Source: Alcaligenes endophyticus (lineage in GTDB: Bacteria; Pseudomonadota; Gammaproteobacteria; Burkholderiales; Burkholderiaceae_B). Taken from it: DNA of 64,000 bases. Shown piece after piece: positions 40,407 through 50,039 of the stretch (position 1 is its first letter; every line of letters begins with the position of its first letter). The position numbers and the translations under genes were made by a program. Where the stretch lies: assembly GCF_026344035.1 (NCBI RefSeq), contig NZ_JAPKND010000006.1:124001-188000 (forward strand). Reading direction: 5' to 3'. A model generated the notes under the pieces. It did no database searches and had not been told where the DNA came from. It worked only from the letters and a program-made list of their open reading frames with translations.

Positions 40407-41810
40407 TTAGTTAAAACGACGCACGTCGACAAAATGGCCAGCAATCGCTGCGGCAGCAGCCATGGCGGGGCTGACCAAATGAGTACGACCACCCATACCC
40501 TGACGGCCTTCAAAGTTACGGTTAGAGGTGGAAGCGCAACGCTCACCGGGCTCTAAACGGTCGGCATTCATGGCCAAGCACATAGAACAACCGGGTTCAC
40601 GCCACTCGAAACCGGCATCCAGAAACACCTTATCCAACCCTTCTTGCTCAGCCTGCAGTTTCACTAAGCCGGAGCCAGGCACAATCATGGCTTGTTTTAC
40701 ATTGCTGGCGACTTTACGTCCTTTGGCAACCACAGCTGCCGCACGCAAGTCCTCAATGCGGGCGTTGGTACAGGAACCAATAAATACGCGGTCAATGCGA
40801 ATATCGACTAACGGGGTGTTAGGCTCCAGCCCCATGTATTGAAGCGCACGCTCCATGCCGCTGCGTTTAACGTCGTCTTTTTCTTTTTCTGGGTCTGGTA
40901 CGCGACTATCGATAGGTAAAACCATTTCAGGCGAAGTTCCCCAGGTTAACTGAGGTGTGATTTGACTCGCATCAATGTTAATGACCTTATCAAACTGCGC
41001 TCCCTCGTCAGAATGCAAGGTTTTCCAGTACTCCACAGCCTGATCCCACAATGCTCCTTTAGGCGCATAAGGGCGACCTCGCATGTACTCGATAGTTTTA
41101 TCGTCTACCGCGACCATCCCAGAGCGCGCACCTGCCTCAATCGCCATATTACACACCGTCATGCGGCCTTCCATGCTAAGGTCGCGAATCGCAGAACCAG
41201 CAAACTCAATGGCGTAGCCCGTACCACCCGCTGTACCAATTTGGCCAATTACATACAAGATCAAATCTTTACCGGTGCACCCAAAGGGCAATTTACCTTC
41301 TATGCGTATCAGCATACTTTTGGCTTTCTTCATCAGCAATGTCTGAGTTGCCAAAACGTGCTCGACTTCGGAGGTACCAATACCAAAAGCTAGAGCACCT
41401 ACTGCTCCATGCGTGCTGGTGTGCGAGTCACCGCACACCACAGTCATACCAGGCAAGGTCGCCCCTTGTTCGGGCCCCACAATATGCACAATGCCTTGAC
41501 GCAAATCATTCATACGGAATTCTGTAATACCGTATTTTTCGCAGTTAGCGTCCAGCGTGTCTACCTGCAAACGGGAAATAGGGTCACTAATGCCTTCGGC
41601 TCTTGAGGTGGTCGGCACGTTATGATCAGCCACAGCTAAGTTAGCGCTAACACGCCAAGGTTTGCGTCCTGCAATTTCCAAACCTTCAAACGCTTGAGGG
41701 CTGGTGACCTCGTGCAACAAATGTCTATCTATGTACAGCAAACAGGTGCCGTCGGTTTCCTGATGCACGACATGGGCATCAAACAGCTTGTCGTATAAGG
41801 TCTTGGCCAT
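40407..41810 (-). CDS. leuC: 3-isopropylmalate dehydratase, large subunit
   Basis: A 467-residue aconitase-family subunit that isomerises 2-isopropylmalate. The 4Fe-4S ligands are in [10 protein letters not shown] and [29 protein letters not shown] and the NRNFEGRQG block are diagnostic. ATG 41810 ([13 protein letters not shown]) is the usual start; a GTG four codons upstream is an alternative. It leads the leuCDB operon. There is no leader-peptide attenuator in the 230 bases upstream. Confidence 0.97.
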   Translation of the reverse strand: MAKTLYDKLFDAHVVHQETDGTCLLYIDRHLLHEVTSPQAFEGLEIAGRKPWRVSANLAVADHNVPTTSRAEGISDPISRLQVDTLDANCEKYGITEFRMNDLRQGIVHIVGPEQGATLPGMTVVCGDSHTSTHGAVGALAFGIGTSEVEHVLATQTLLMKKAKSMLIRIEGKLPFGCTGKDLILYVIGQIGTAGGTGYAIEFAGSAIRDLSMEGRMTVCNMAIEAGARSGMVAVDDKTIEYMRGRPYAPKGALWDQAVEYWKTLHSDEGAQFDKVINIDASQITPQLTWGTSPEMVLPIDSRVPDPEKEKDDVKRSGMERALQYMGLEPNTPLVDIRIDRVFIGSCTNARIEDLRAAAVVAKGRKVASNVKQAMIVPGSGLVKLQAEQEGLDKVFLDAGFEWREPGCSMCLAMNADRLEPGERCASTSNRNFEGRQGMGGRTHLVSPAMAAAAAIAGHFVDVRRFN

Positions 41811-41865
41811 GGTTGAACTCACTGAAAAAATGGGAATAAAAAAGCTTAACCCTGCTATGGATTGA

Positions 41866-41939
41866 ATTATGCCATTAGCGGATAGCGCAACAAGACCATT
41901 GAGTATCCTAGTATTAGCACTACCACCCTAATAGGATAC
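41866..41939 (-). promoter_or_regulatory. Possible leuC promoter with upstream inverted repeat
   Basis: On the minus strand TTGTTG (complement of 41888-41893) and CATAAT (complement of 41866-41871) are spaced by 16 bases and form a plausible promoter 55 bases before the leuC ATG. Just upstream, GTATCCTA (41903-41910) and TAGGATAC (41932-41939) are perfect inverted arms with further imperfect pairing inside. The position suits a LysR-type activator site, but it could also be the mRNA end of the M48 gene lying upstream. Confidence 0.35.
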
Positions 41940-42045
41940 CAAACCTGTTTTTTCAGCAAACGCCCGCACGCCAGCATGGATCCCCGTACCCATAGAAGAG
42001 AAATACCCACTTATTTGTGGCTGTGCCTAACCAGAGCCACTCCCC

Positions 42046-42876
42046 TTATGCCTTAGGAGCCGCCTGGTATAAAGGCATGACTCGTTCAGTAATAGTACGT
42101 AATTCGTTGATACGGCTTGTCGACGAGGGGTGGGTGGACATGAACTCAGGCTGTTGCTGGCCTTTTTCTACCGCTGCCATTTTTTCCCACAAGGTGATTG
42201 CCGCACGCGGATCGTAACCAGCGCGGGCCGCCAGTTCAACCCCGATCAGGTCCGCTTCGGTTTCATGTTGACGGCTATTAGGCAAGGTAAACATTACCTC
42301 ACTTAGGCGGCCACCCAAGTCTTGCACTCCAGGCTGTCCCAGCACCGCCGACAACACCGACAGACCCACCGAAGTAGCCATTTGTTGTGACACTTGTTCG
42401 CGCGAGTGCTCGCGCAAGGCATGCGCCATTTCATGGCCAATAATCGCCGCCAACTCGGCATCCGTTAAGTTTAACTGTTTGATTAAACCACTATAAACCG
42501 CCATTTTCCCGCCGGGCATGCACCATGCGTTCAGTTCATTGGACGAGATCACGTGAACCTCCCAATTCCACGCCCTTGCATCGGGCCGAAACACATCCAC
42601 ATGTCGAATCAAACGGTTGGCAATGTTTTTAACTCGGTTCGTTTGCGCAGCGTCTTTATCTAACGCGCCTTGAGACCGAGCTTGGCTTAATACTTGAGTA
42701 TAGTTTTGTTGGGCCGCTTGATTGAGTTCAGTCTCGGAGACCAAACCTGACATCCATTGTTTACGATCAACACCCACCGTCCCACTGGAAGTCGTATTCA
42801 CCGCTGCACAAGCGGCTAGCACGGCCACTACTAAACCTGTGCACGTCCATTTCGTTACTCGTGTATAGCTCAACAT
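42046..42876 (-). CDS. M48 family metallopeptidase lipoprotein
   Basis: A 276-residue zinc protease of the M48 family. The lipobox VLAACA puts the lipidated cysteine at residue 23, so it is membrane-anchored on the periplasmic side, like E. coli LoiP/YcaL. The zinc motif HEMAHALREHS is near residue 147. The third ligand glutamate is in ETEADLIGVELAARAGYDPRAA, and the block STHPSSTSRINELR is typical. Likely role: outer-membrane or envelope protein quality control. It follows aroC by 20 bases on the same strand. Confidence 0.9.
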   Translation of the reverse strand: MLSYTRVTKWTCTGLVVAVLAACAAVNTTSSGTVGVDRKQWMSGLVSETELNQAAQQNYTQVLSQARSQGALDKDAAQTNRVKNIANRLIRHVDVFRPDARAWNWEVHVISSNELNAWCMPGGKMAVYSGLIKQLNLTDAELAAIIGHEMAHALREHSREQVSQQMATSVGLSVLSAVLGQPGVQDLGGRLSEVMFTLPNSRQHETEADLIGVELAARAGYDPRAAITLWEKMAAVEKGQQQPEFMSTHPSSTSRINELRTITERVMPLYQAAPKA

Positions 42877-42895
42877 AAACTTACCCCCGTTTTGC

Positions 42896-43963
42896 TTACC
42901 TCGTTAAGCCGCATTGCGCACGCTGACGCAAAGCATGATCCATCAAAACAATTGCTAGTAACGCCTCTGCAATAGGCGTCGCACGTATGCCGACACAAGG
43001 GTCATGACGCCCCAAGGTCTGCACCTCAATCGCTTCGCCCGAGCGAGTAATAGAGGGACGCATAGTACGAATACTAGAAGTGGGCTTAATCGCTAAGGAC
43101 ACGGTGACATCTTGCCCTGATGATATTCCCCCTAGCACACCGCCCGCATGGTTAGAGCCGAAGCCATCGGCATAAATCGCATCGCCGTGCTCGGAGCCTT
43201 TTTGGGTAATACTCTCAAAGCCTGCCCCAATAGAAACACCCTTGACGGCGTTTAAACCCATCATGGCATGGGCAATATCTGCATCTAATCTATCGTAGAG
43301 CGGCTCACCCAAACCGGCTGGTACATTTTCTGCCACGACCTCGATACGAGCGCCGATAGAGTCCCCTTCTTTACGCAGTTCATCCATATAGGCTTCAAGC
43401 TCGGGCACGATACCCGGATTGGGGGCATAAAACGGATTGTCCGCTACGCTATCCCACGTTTGAAACGGAATACGGATAGGGCCTAATTGGCTCATGTAGC
43501 CGCGTATCAGCACACCGTACTGCTCACGCAACCACTTTTTGGCAATTGCACCTGCCGCGACGGTAGGTGCTGTTAACCGAGCGGAGGAGCGTCCGCCCCC
43601 ACGAGGGTCGCGATTCTCAAATTTTTTCCAGTACGTATAATCGGCATGTCCAGGACGAAACGTGTCTAACAAGTTGCCGTAATCTTTACTGCGCGCATCG
43701 GTATTGCGGATTAACAGGCTTATTGGCGTGCCTGTCGTACGTCCTTCATATAGGCCAGACAAAATTTCCACTTCATCCGGTTCACGGCGTTGGGTCACAT
43801 GCCTAGATGTGCCGGGGCGCCGTCTGTCTAACTCAAACTGTATGTCTTCTGCACTAAGCTCCAGACCCGGAGGACAACCATCAATCACCGCACCAATTGC
43901 GGGCCCATGCGACTCACCGTAATTGGTTACGCAAAACAACTTGCCTAGAGTATTGCCGGACAT
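42896..43963 (-). CDS. aroC: Chorismate synthase
   Basis: A 355-residue FMN-dependent enzyme that makes chorismate from EPSP, the last shikimate-pathway step. [20 protein letters not shown], the [15 protein letters not shown] block, [16 protein letters not shown] and [17 protein letters not shown] are the family signatures. It lies directly upstream of the M48 lipoprotein gene and is probably co-transcribed with it. Confidence 0.97.
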   Translation of the reverse strand: MSGNTLGKLFCVTNYGESHGPAIGAVIDGCPPGLELSAEDIQFELDRRRPGTSRHVTQRREPDEVEILSGLYEGRTTGTPISLLIRNTDARSKDYGNLLDTFRPGHADYTYWKKFENRDPRGGGRSSARLTAPTVAAGAIAKKWLREQYGVLIRGYMSQLGPIRIPFQTWDSVADNPFYAPNPGIVPELEAYMDELRKEGDSIGARIEVVAENVPAGLGEPLYDRLDADIAHAMMGLNAVKGVSIGAGFESITQKGSEHGDAIYADGFGSNHAGGVLGGISSGQDVTVSLAIKPTSSIRTMRPSITRSGEAIEVQTLGRHDPCVGIRATPIAEALLAIVLMDHALRQRAQCGLTR

Positions 43964-44035
43964 ATATGTATGTAGAAAAAAAACAATAAGGAAACCAAGA
44001 TTATGGCATTGTTCAGGCCCAGCGCCCAGTTGCCA

Positions 44036-45517
44036 TTACGAAGAGCAACTTAACGACAAGCCTTGAGCCCACGAGGGCGGCGCTGCTGCATACGCCTCAA
44101 AACCTGGCACTTCAGTATAAGGAGCCCGCAGTAACCGTAAAAGTGTGTCGATTTCCGCGGGATCGTCTTGTTTAGCCGCTTGAATCGCCTGCTCTGCCAA
44201 ATAATTACGCAATACATAAAGCGGATTAACGGCATTCATATTTTCACGACGGATATGGGGATCTATAGCCTGCTCGGTCAAACGATGTTTATAGCTTGCC
44301 AACCAATTTTCTGCTTGTTCCGCTTGTGCAAACAAGGCTAGGAAATCATCTTCTTGTTCGGGTGCAGTGGCCAGCGCCCGGAAAGCCAAGGTAAAATCCG
44401 CCTGGCCGTGGTGCAATAACCGCCACCAGTCATCTAATAATTGCGCGTCACCGTCTTGCCATTGATTAAAACCGAACTTAGCCTGTGCGTTAGCATAATA
44501 ACGGTGCAAAAAATGGGTCTCAAAATCTTGCAACACCGCTTTCAAACCTTCCGAATTCAGGTCTAATCCCATTAATGCGCTGGCTAATCGGTATAAATTC
44601 CAATGCGCAATGGACGGCTGTGTATTCCACGCGTAACGTCCGTGTGTATCGCTATGGTTACACACATGGTTCACCTGAAACGTGTCCATAAAACCATAGG
44701 GGCCGTAATCAATAGTTAGCCCTAGAATCGACATATTGTCAGTGTTCATGACGCCATGACAAAACCCTACGGTTTGCCAATCAGCCACCATGTATGCAGT
44801 GCGTTGACTGACTTGAGCAAGCAAGCGTTCTGCCACCTGCTGCGTATCGCCAACGGAAATACCGTGCCGACACTCGGGGTAGAACTGATCCACCACATAA
44901 TCAAGCAAACGCTTCAACACATCAGGCTGAGTAGACCAATGCTCAAACGTGCCAAAACGTATGAAGCTAGGGGCTACGCGCGTCACAATGGCTGCCGTCT
45001 CCACTGTTTCCCGGTACACAGGGGTATCGGATGTTACCAGCGCCAAGGCACGCGAGGTGGCTATGCCTAAACCGTGCATGGCTTCACTGGCCAGATACTC
45101 ACGCACGCTAGAACGTAGTACCGCACGACCGTCTCCCATGCGGGAATAAGGCGTTTTACCCGAGCCTTTCAGTTGTAACTCCTGCGGTCCTTGCGGGGTG
45201 TTAATCTGCCCCAGCAAATGGGCACGGCCATCTCCTAGCTGTCCCGCCCAAACACCAAATTGATGACCGCTGTATACCGCAGCCACCGTTTCACTATTGG
45301 GCATCGGGCTTTGCCCTGATACGACTGCCAGAAACTCAGGTGCTGCTAGCGTGTCGGGCGATAAACCTAGTTCAGTTGCCAGATCAGTATTCACATCAAG
45401 CAAACGCGCATTACTTAACGGTTGACATGGCACGCGAGTAGAGAACTCGGGCCCCAAATTAGCAAAATCCTGTGCAATATCTACTTCTGCAAATGCTCTT
45501 GACACTGCCACCCCCAT
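44036..45517 (-). CDS. selO: Protein adenylyltransferase SelO (YdiU)
   Basis: A 493-residue pseudokinase-fold enzyme that transfers AMP from ATP to Ser, Thr or Tyr of target proteins in redox stress. GHQFGVWAGQLGDGRAHLLG, GSGKTPYSRMGDGRAVLRSS, CHGVMNTDNMSILGLTIDYG (metal and catalytic aspartates) and FQVNHVCNHSD are family blocks. The C-terminus ends LSCSS: the cysteine third from the end occupies the place of selenocysteine in animal SelO. The other half of the redox pair, two residues before it in the CSUSS pattern, is leucine here. The gene follows a DUF2069 gene by six bases. Confidence 0.95.
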   Translation of the reverse strand: MGVAVSRAFAEVDIAQDFANLGPEFSTRVPCQPLSNARLLDVNTDLATELGLSPDTLAAPEFLAVVSGQSPMPNSETVAAVYSGHQFGVWAGQLGDGRAHLLGQINTPQGPQELQLKGSGKTPYSRMGDGRAVLRSSVREYLASEAMHGLGIATSRALALVTSDTPVYRETVETAAIVTRVAPSFIRFGTFEHWSTQPDVLKRLLDYVVDQFYPECRHGISVGDTQQVAERLLAQVSQRTAYMVADWQTVGFCHGVMNTDNMSILGLTIDYGPYGFMDTFQVNHVCNHSDTHGRYAWNTQPSIAHWNLYRLASALMGLDLNSEGLKAVLQDFETHFLHRYYANAQAKFGFNQWQDGDAQLLDDWWRLLHHGQADFTLAFRALATAPEQEDDFLALFAQAEQAENWLASYKHRLTEQAIDPHIRRENMNAVNPLYVLRNYLAEQAIQAAKQDDPAEIDTLLRLLRAPYTEVPGFEAYAAAPPSWAQGLSLSCSS

Positions 45518-45523
45518 AAAAAC

Positions 45524-45913
45524 TTAGGCCGACTGCTTTTGTTGTTTGGCACGCGCTTTAGCGGCTTTTTTGGATGGCCAGAGATAAAAAATAGCGCAGA
45601 AATAAAACACGCTGCATAAAACAATTTCGGCCCAAGCCCAAGGTAAACTTGCTGCAGAAGGGTCAGACCACGCCCGCACCACGCCTTCGGCAAAGTATAA
45701 AAGAATAAACATGGACGCCCATTGCAAAGTGTAAAGGTTACCTTTAAGTACACCTCGTAAAGGAATGAATAATGGCAATACTTTTAATGCCATCCATGAA
45801 CCGCCAGGCTTTAGTGGCGCGAAATAAAGCTCCCACGCCACACAGACGACGATGAGAGCGACGTAGGCAACAGCGGCCAAACGATGTAATACTGGATTTA
45901 AACGTGCTTGCAT
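45524..45913 (-). CDS. DUF2069 membrane protein
   Basis: A 129-residue inner-membrane protein of the DUF2069 family with four hydrophobic segments. LPLFIPLRGVLKGNLYTLQW and LLYFAEGVVRAWSDP are the conserved core, and a Lys/Ala/Gln-rich tail follows. Function unknown. The ATG at 45913 is preferred; 15 upstream in-frame codons are not conserved. It precedes selO on the same strand and is divergent from the BrkB-family gene. Confidence 0.87.
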   Translation of the reverse strand: MQARLNPVLHRLAAVAYVALIVVCVAWELYFAPLKPGGSWMALKVLPLFIPLRGVLKGNLYTLQWASMFILLYFAEGVVRAWSDPSAASLPWAWAEIVLCSVFYFCAIFYLWPSKKAAKARAKQQKQSA

Positions 45914-45993
45914 ACTTGTTATTATGACTCGAAAAAGTAGGCCACAGTGCGCCCGCACGCGCCTGCTTCCACTGTCAAAAGGATTAACGCTAC

Positions 45994-47322
45994 ATGAATA
46001 GCCAAACGGAAAGTCTGACCCCTACTTTGGATGAGCCGATAGCCGTACCGGAACCTTCTCGCTGGGCGCAGCTTTGGAGCAATTTGCACTACGTGCTAAA
46101 GCGCCTCATCGCTAAAGACTTAATGAAAGTAGCGTCCAGTTTAACCTACACCACCATACTTGCTTTGGTTCCTTTACTGACGGTAGTGTTAGCTTTGTTT
46201 ACGGCCTTTCCACTGTTCAATGAATTTCAAGGAGCTCTAGAAGATTTCCTGACGCGCAGCCTGATGCCGGAAAATGTCTCGGACAATATCATGATGTATC
46301 TAAACCAGTTTGCCGCCAAGGCTTCTAGCCTTACGGCCATCGGTAGCCTGTTTCTGATTGTGACCTCTATCATGCTGATCATGACGATAGACCAAACCTT
46401 CAACGATATTTGGCAAGTCCATCAGCAGCGTCCACTGACCCAGCGCCTTCTGGTGTACTGGGCCATTATTTCGCTAGGGCCTATTTTTACAGGCGCCAGC
46501 TTATGGGCAAGCTCAGTTCTAGCCAGCTCTTCATTGGGGTACATCAACGCCCTGTCAGGCCCGGTCAATCTACTTCTCACTTATTTGCCATTTCTGTTTA
46601 GTTTAATCGGCTTTACCGCCTTATTTCTATTTGTTCCTAATCGAAAAATTTGGTGGCGCGATGCGTTCATGGGAGCTTTATTTACGGCGCTCGCCTTAGA
46701 ACTAATGCGTGCCGGATTCGCCTTTTATCTCACCCGCTTTCCTACCTACACCATAATTTACGGAGCTTTTGCAACCCTGCCCATTTTTTTACTGTGGATC
46801 TATATCTCTTGGATGATTGTATTACTCGGAGCCTCTATTGCCGCCTTATTACCCGAGCTCCGTCATCGACATTGGATGGATAGAAATGTGCCTGGCATAG
46901 ATTTCGCAGATGCCATCAATCTTCTCTACACGCTTTGGCTACGTCAACGTGCAGGCCAGACAGGAATGAGCTTACTAGACTTGAGTTACGCCCTAGAGCG
47001 CGACGCCGACGAGCTCATCACGGTGCTAGAGCAACTGAAACAAATGGGGTGGGTTGCCAATACCGAGCAAAACAAAACAGAATCTTGGGTACTCTGTAGC
47101 GACTTACGCCAAGTTCGCATAAATCAAGTACTTGATGTATTTTTACTGAACCGCTCGCTAATCAGCGCAGGTCCGGTAAAATACCTTATCGATTATTTAT
47201 CTAACGCGCTGGAAGATGGGGTCACGCATCTTGAGGCTTTATTTAATCAGCCCGAATTGCTAGCAGCACGTCAAGCACTACCGCCGCAAGATGGTAGTGC
47301 CAACGCCCTTTCTTCCACTTGA
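45994..47322 (+). CDS. YihY/BrkB family membrane protein with C-terminal extension
   Basis: A 442-residue membrane protein of the UPF0761 (YihY) family. About six hydrophobic segments span residues 45-290, with ASSLTYTTILALVPLLTV near 49, FLFVPNRKIWWRDAFMGAL near 210 and LPIFLLWIYISWMIVLLGA near 262. Residues 300-442 form a cytoplasmic part absent from E. coli YihY, with helices like a winged-helix domain (LLDLSYALERDADELITVLEQL). It is often labelled ribonuclease BN, but that activity belongs to another protein; function unknown. A GGATTAACG ribosome region precedes the ATG. Confidence 0.86.
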   Translation: MNSQTESLTPTLDEPIAVPEPSRWAQLWSNLHYVLKRLIAKDLMKVASSLTYTTILALVPLLTVVLALFTAFPLFNEFQGALEDFLTRSLMPENVSDNIMMYLNQFAAKASSLTAIGSLFLIVTSIMLIMTIDQTFNDIWQVHQQRPLTQRLLVYWAIISLGPIFTGASLWASSVLASSSLGYINALSGPVNLLLTYLPFLFSLIGFTALFLFVPNRKIWWRDAFMGALFTALALELMRAGFAFYLTRFPTYTIIYGAFATLPIFLLWIYISWMIVLLGASIAALLPELRHRHWMDRNVPGIDFADAINLLYTLWLRQRAGQTGMSLLDLSYALERDADELITVLEQLKQMGWVANTEQNKTESWVLCSDLRQVRINQVLDVFLLNRSLISAGPVKYLIDYLSNALEDGVTHLEALFNQPELLAARQALPPQDGSANALSST

Positions 47323-47352
47323 ACCGCCGCTATAGCAGCCAGGAGTATAAAA

Positions 47353-47808
47353 ATGCTAAAGGTCAGTGAAATTCTGCGTGTAAAAGGGGACACTCTCTAT
47401 ACCGGCACACCTGACATGACCGTTGCGAATGCCGTAAAAAGCATGAGCGAACTTGATATCGGGTCTTTAGTCATCATGGAGCATGGCCAACTTGTAGGCA
47501 TGCTCACTTTCCGCGAGCTCATTCGCCATTGGGATGCTCACCCAGAGCAAGGCAACAGCTATACCGTGCGCAGCATTATGGATGACGCCCCCGTCAGCGT
47601 CACCCCTAACACCAGCGCTGACGAAGTACAACGGCTCATGCTAGATAAGCACGCACGTTACATACCCGTTATGGATGGCCCGTTGCTGTTAGGCGTGATC
47701 TCTTTTTATGACATGGCCCGCGCCATCGTCAATGCACAAGAGTTCGAAAACAAAATGCTGAAAGCCTACATTCGCGACTGGCCTAACGACGGTACAACCA
47801 CTGACTAA
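47353..47808 (+). CDS. CBS domain protein
   Basis: A 151-residue soluble protein made of a CBS-domain pair, at about 8-65 and 72-135. LVIMEHGQLVGMLTFRELI and RYIPVMDGPLLLGVISFYDM are the repeat ends. Such pairs bind adenine nucleotides and sense energy or ionic state. The partner is unknown. A strong AGGAG site precedes the ATG, 30 bases after the BrkB-family gene, so both are likely on one transcript. Confidence 0.9.
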   Translation: MLKVSEILRVKGDTLYTGTPDMTVANAVKSMSELDIGSLVIMEHGQLVGMLTFRELIRHWDAHPEQGNSYTVRSIMDDAPVSVTPNTSADEVQRLMLDKHARYIPVMDGPLLLGVISFYDMARAIVNAQEFENKMLKAYIRDWPNDGTTTD

Positions 47809-47828
47809 ACACCTTGCTTAGTCAGTGG
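47798..47828. terminator. Hairpin between convergent CBS and dusA genes
   Basis: An 11-pair perfect stem CCACTGACTAA / TTAGTCAGTGG with a nine-base loop, covering the CBS gene stop codon. No T run follows on either strand, so its strength as a terminator is uncertain. Confidence 0.45.
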
Positions 47829-47836
47829 GCGCAAGC

Positions 47837-48844
47837 CTAGGGGTTAAGTTTCTGTAACTCAGCCCATGCCTGCAACAAGATATCGGCGCTGTTTGTCTTG
47901 TAGTTAGCCGGATCCGATAAGGTGCGACGCCACTGGCGAGCACCTTTTTTACCATGTGGCCAACCCATCATGCTTTTCAAGACCAGCCTTAGGTTCTGAC
48001 CCACCTGCATTTGCTCAATCGCATAACGGTGCATATGCGCCACGATGTCTTGCTCACTCAGCAAGTTGTGCTCAGGCCATAAACGCCTATGAATATCAGC
48101 TAAGACTTGTGGCGTGTGCCAGGCTGCTCGGCCTAACATTACCCCATCATGCTGCTCACAAAGCGCTAGGGCCTGCTCTGCGTCAGCAATTCCCCCGTTC
48201 AATACAAAAAGCGCATCGGGGAAGTCTTGCTGCAACTGCGCTGCCCAATCGTAACGCAGCGGTGGAATTTCGCGGTTTTCCTTAGGCGATAATCCCTTTA
48301 AAACAGCGTTGCGGGCATGCACAATAAACACTCGACAGCCTAAGCGATACGCGGCACCCACAAAGTCCTGCACAAACTGATATGAATCAGAATAATCCAA
48401 GCCAAGGCGATGTTTAACCGTCACGGGCACCTGCACAGCATCTTGCATCGCGTTCAAGCAATCGGCCACCAGTTGTGGCTCGGCCATTAAGCAAGCGCCA
48501 AAGGCCCCCTTTTGCACTCGCTCCGAAGGGCAGCCACAATTTAAATTAATTTCGCTGTATCCCCACTGTTCTCCAATTTTAGCGGCTTGCACCAAATCGT
48601 GCCGCTCACTGCCCCCTAGCTGTAAAGCCACGGGCTGCTCTGCAGCATCGAAATCCAAATGCCGCGCAGCATCACCATGCAAAATAGCACCAGTACTGAT
48701 CATTTCCGTGTAAAGCAGTGCTTTAGGTGCCAGCAAACGATGAAAATAGCGGCAATGACGGTCCGTTACATCAATCATTGGCGCCACACTAAGACGCCAA
48801 AACTCTGGATTCGGATAGCCTTGAGGCAAAGTAAGAATACGCAT
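47837..48844 (-). CDS. dusA: tRNA-dihydrouridine synthase A
   Basis: A 335-residue flavoenzyme that reduces uridines 20/20a in the tRNA D-loop. RLSVAPMIDVTDRHCRYFHR opens the TIM barrel, NLNCGCPSERVQKGAFGACL carries the active-site cysteine, and PVTVKHRLGLD and FVLNGGIADAEQA are typical of DusA rather than DusB/C. ATG 48844 is preferred over a TTG three codons upstream. It is divergent from thrB, with about 200 bases between the starts. Confidence 0.94.
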   Translation of the reverse strand: MRILTLPQGYPNPEFWRLSVAPMIDVTDRHCRYFHRLLAPKALLYTEMISTGAILHGDAARHLDFDAAEQPVALQLGGSERHDLVQAAKIGEQWGYSEINLNCGCPSERVQKGAFGACLMAEPQLVADCLNAMQDAVQVPVTVKHRLGLDYSDSYQFVQDFVGAAYRLGCRVFIVHARNAVLKGLSPKENREIPPLRYDWAAQLQQDFPDALFVLNGGIADAEQALALCEQHDGVMLGRAAWHTPQVLADIHRRLWPEHNLLSEQDIVAHMHRYAIEQMQVGQNLRLVLKSMMGWPHGKKGARQWRRTLSDPANYKTNSADILLQAWAELQKLNP

Positions 48845-49047
48845 GAAACCCAAGCCTGAGCACAGGCAATAAAATTATGAGGCCTAAGCCCTTATTTTAT
48901 AAGTTTACCCGCACAGTTTCAGCCTATCTATGCCTATTTCCAGTCGGCATGCCGACAAAGTATCAAGGACTGGTCTAAAATCAACCCTTTATGTGGCTCA
49001 CTCCGCTCTATTTTTAGCGGTCTACTACCTACTTATTGATAACAAGC

Positions 49048-50016
49048 ATGGCTGTATTTACCCCTGTCAGTGATGATGATGCCCGACAACTCCTAAAACA
49101 ATATAACTTAGGCGAACTTGTTTCTTTGCGTGGAATTAGTGCTGGTATTGAAAACACCAACTACTTTCTCAACACCACTCAGGGCGAGTACATACTCACA
49201 CTGTTCGAGGTACTCACGCACGAGCAACTGCCTTTTTATATTGAACTCATGCACCATTTAGCCAGTGCGGGGCAATTGGTCCCTGAACCTCAAACGGGCT
49301 TAAATGGTCAACGCATCACTACCTTACACAATAAACCGTGCTCAATTGTGACCAAACTAGAGGGCGGCTACGAGCCCGAGCCTAGCAGCGAACACTGCCG
49401 CCAGGCAGCTACGGCGATGGCCCGCATGCACCTAGCTGCACAAGACTTCCCCATTCGTCAAGACAATCTGCGAGGCTTATCTTGGTGGCAATCAAACGCA
49501 CCAAAGGTACTCCCTTTTCTGAGCCCCGAACAGGCCGATCTTTTACAATCGGTGCTCTCCGAGCAAAGCAACTACGCACAAACCGAGCAGTACTTGTCAC
49601 TACCACGCGGCCCTTCACACTGTGATCTATTCCGCGATAATGTGCTGTTTGCTGGCACGCATGAGAACCCTCAACTCGGCGGTTTCATCGATTTTTACTT
49701 TGCTGGCTGTGACACATGGATTTTCGACATCGCGGTCGGCGTTAATGATTGGTGCATCGATAGGCTAACAGGAGCTCTACAGATCGAAAAAGCTCAGGCT
49801 TGGCTCAGCGCCTACGCTCAAGTTCGCCCCTATACCGATGCTGAGCGTGCAGCATGGCCAATTATCATACAAGCTGCGGCATTGCGCTTTTGGATTTCCC
49901 GCCTCTATGACTTCCACCTGCCCCGCCCAGCGCAAACACTAAAACCTCACGATCCTCGCCACTTTGAGCGTGTTTTACAGCAGCGCCGTCAGTTCGGTGT
50001 ACCTGCTCTGCCTTAG
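49048..50016 (+). CDS. thrB: Homoserine kinase (choline-kinase-like type)
   Basis: A 322-residue kinase of the aminoglycoside phosphotransferase fold (ThrB2 type), phosphorylating homoserine for threonine synthesis. MAVFTPVSDDDARQLLKQY begins the family similarity. GISAGIENTNYFLNTTQGEY is the nucleotide loop. GPSHCDLFRDNVLF has the catalytic aspartate, and GGFIDFYFAGCD the metal-binding one. ATG 49048 is preferred over a TTG four codons earlier. A BPSS1780-like membrane protein gene follows 23 bases later, an arrangement I associate with Burkholderiales. Confidence 0.93.
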   Translation: MAVFTPVSDDDARQLLKQYNLGELVSLRGISAGIENTNYFLNTTQGEYILTLFEVLTHEQLPFYIELMHHLASAGQLVPEPQTGLNGQRITTLHNKPCSIVTKLEGGYEPEPSSEHCRQAATAMARMHLAAQDFPIRQDNLRGLSWWQSNAPKVLPFLSPEQADLLQSVLSEQSNYAQTEQYLSLPRGPSHCDLFRDNVLFAGTHENPQLGGFIDFYFAGCDTWIFDIAVGVNDWCIDRLTGALQIEKAQAWLSAYAQVRPYTDAERAAWPIIIQAAALRFWISRLYDFHLPRPAQTLKPHDPRHFERVLQQRRQFGVPALP

Positions 50017-50039
50017 ATCCAACTCTTATCTGATCTCCT

